Of a DNA stretch of 64,000 nt, positions 63,586-64,000 are shown piece after piece (the first letter of the stretch is position 1; every line of letters starts with the position of its first letter). The notes beneath the pieces are model-generated. The model ran no database searches. It was not told the origin of the DNA and saw only the letters and a program-made list of their open reading frames with translations. Made by a program: the position numbers and the translations under genes. Location of the stretch: the NCBI GenBank assembly GCA_019745975.1, contig JAIESQ010000055.1, positions 1 to 64,000 of the forward strand, read 5' to 3'. This DNA is from Pirellulales bacterium (GTDB lineage Bacteria > Planctomycetota > Planctomycetia > Pirellulales > JAEUIK01).

Positions 63586-64000
63586 CCTGGGTTGGGGGGT
63601 CGACGATCGGCGCCGGAGCGCCTGCGTCGGTCACGCGGAAGAACACGCGCGACAAGTCCTCTTCCTCGGGCATCAGCCGCGTGATCACCGCGCCGACTTC
63701 ACCGGCCACGGCAAAGAACCGTCGCGTCGTCCAGTCGTCGGGTACGACGACGGTCGCGCGCGGCTCGTCGAAACTGCTCGTGAAGCGCACGCCCGCCGCC
63801 GTCAGCGCCTCGCGATAGCCGCGTCCTTGCTCGGGCTCCTGCCAGGCCAGCTCAAAGCGGTTGGCGATCCGTTGTCGCAAGTCAGTCATGGTGCCCGAGC
63901 GAATCACGGTCCCCCGATCGATCACCACGACCTGTTCGCATAAGCGTTCAACGTCTCCCAACAAATGCGTGCAGAGAATCAGGCTCTTGCCCGTCTCGGA
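63566..64000 (-). CDS. ABC transporter ATP-binding protein, partial (5' end outside window)
   Basis: Only the C-terminal about 145 residues are in view. The frame is open to the window end, and the first visible residues read SETGKSLILCTHLLGDVERL, which holds the switch His of an ABC ATPase. EQVVVIDRGTVIRSGTMTDL is the usual post-switch segment. About 80 further residues form a C-terminal domain ending PTQDVAHGN. Walker motifs lie beyond 64000. First visible gene of the four-gene transporter operon. Confidence 0.85.
   Translation of the reverse strand, partial: SETGKSLILCTHLLGDVERLCEQVVVIDRGTVIRSGTMTDLRQRIANRFELAWQEPEQGRGYREALTAAGVRFTSSFDEPRATVVVPDDWTTRRFFAVAGEVGAVITRLMPEEEDLSRVFFRVTDAGAPAPIVDPPTQDVAHGN

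Overview
The window reads as chromosomal DNA of a planctomycete (Planctomycetota, most likely Pirellulales). The basis is family content: three DUF1501 proteins, a large PSCyt1/DUF1549/DUF1553 cytochrome-like protein, two sulfatases, a wax-synthase-like acyltransferase, a giant secreted protein carrying the N-terminal LEPLEDRRMM motif, a YVTN/phosphoesterase protein, high GC with GC-rich third codon positions, frequent TTG/GTG starts, and many short palindromic dispersed repeats. No plasmid, phage, insertion sequence or CRISPR array is visible.

Layout. 1-3.5 kb: an LRR-like tail, a wax-synthase gene broken by an in-frame TAG, a coupled membrane protein and a DUF1501 gene. 3.5-10.4 kb: a tight minus-strand operon of PSCyt1/DUF1553, DUF1501 and an SGNH-hydrolase/DedA fusion. 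10.7-18.6 kb: a polytopic membrane protein, two sulfatases, an MFS transporter and a PhyH-type dioxygenase. 19.2-23.3 kb: the primary sigma factor with a strong terminator, two small proteins and a third DUF1501. 23.3-28.4 kb: a long non-coding leader region and the giant secreted protein. 28.4-38.4 kb: TPR protein, fumarase, FHA protein, enolase, an enolase-superfamily enzyme, N-carbamoylputrescine amidase-like protein, BioD and an enoyl-CoA hydratase. 38.4-45.4 kb: YVTN/phosphoesterase, SMP-30 protein, PII, ferredoxin, PPK2 and a long-tailed CsrA. 45.8-50.4 kb: DnaE2, MutT and a redoxin. 50.7-57.6 kb: two BON proteins, then envelope genes (WaaF-like, HldE, LpxK, plus a deoxyhypusine-synthase-like protein) and isocitrate dehydrogenase. 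57.6-64 kb: an octamer array, a glycosyltransferase, a decayed gene, tRNA-Lys(TTT), a thioredoxin-like lipoprotein and an ABC transporter operon that runs off the end.

How genes work together. HldE, WaaF-like and LpxK indicate a lipid A/ADP-heptose envelope. Fumarase, isocitrate dehydrogenase and enolase are central metabolism. The sulfatases, transporter and giant secreted protein suggest use of sulfated or complex glycans. RpoD, CsrA and PII are global regulators, each encoded alone.

Most unusual signals. (1) Two in-frame insertions inside dnaE2 appear to be built from palindromic repeats like those found between genes here. (2) A palindromic repeat family shows compensatory changes in its hairpin arms. 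(3) Six copies of CGTCCTAA or its near match lie within about 130 bp. (4) An SGNH-DedA fusion sits in a DUF1501 operon. (5) CsrA has about 65 extra residues. (6) A promoter followed by mutually exclusive hairpins lies upstream of the giant protein. All functional calls are from reading the translations by eye; no database search was run.
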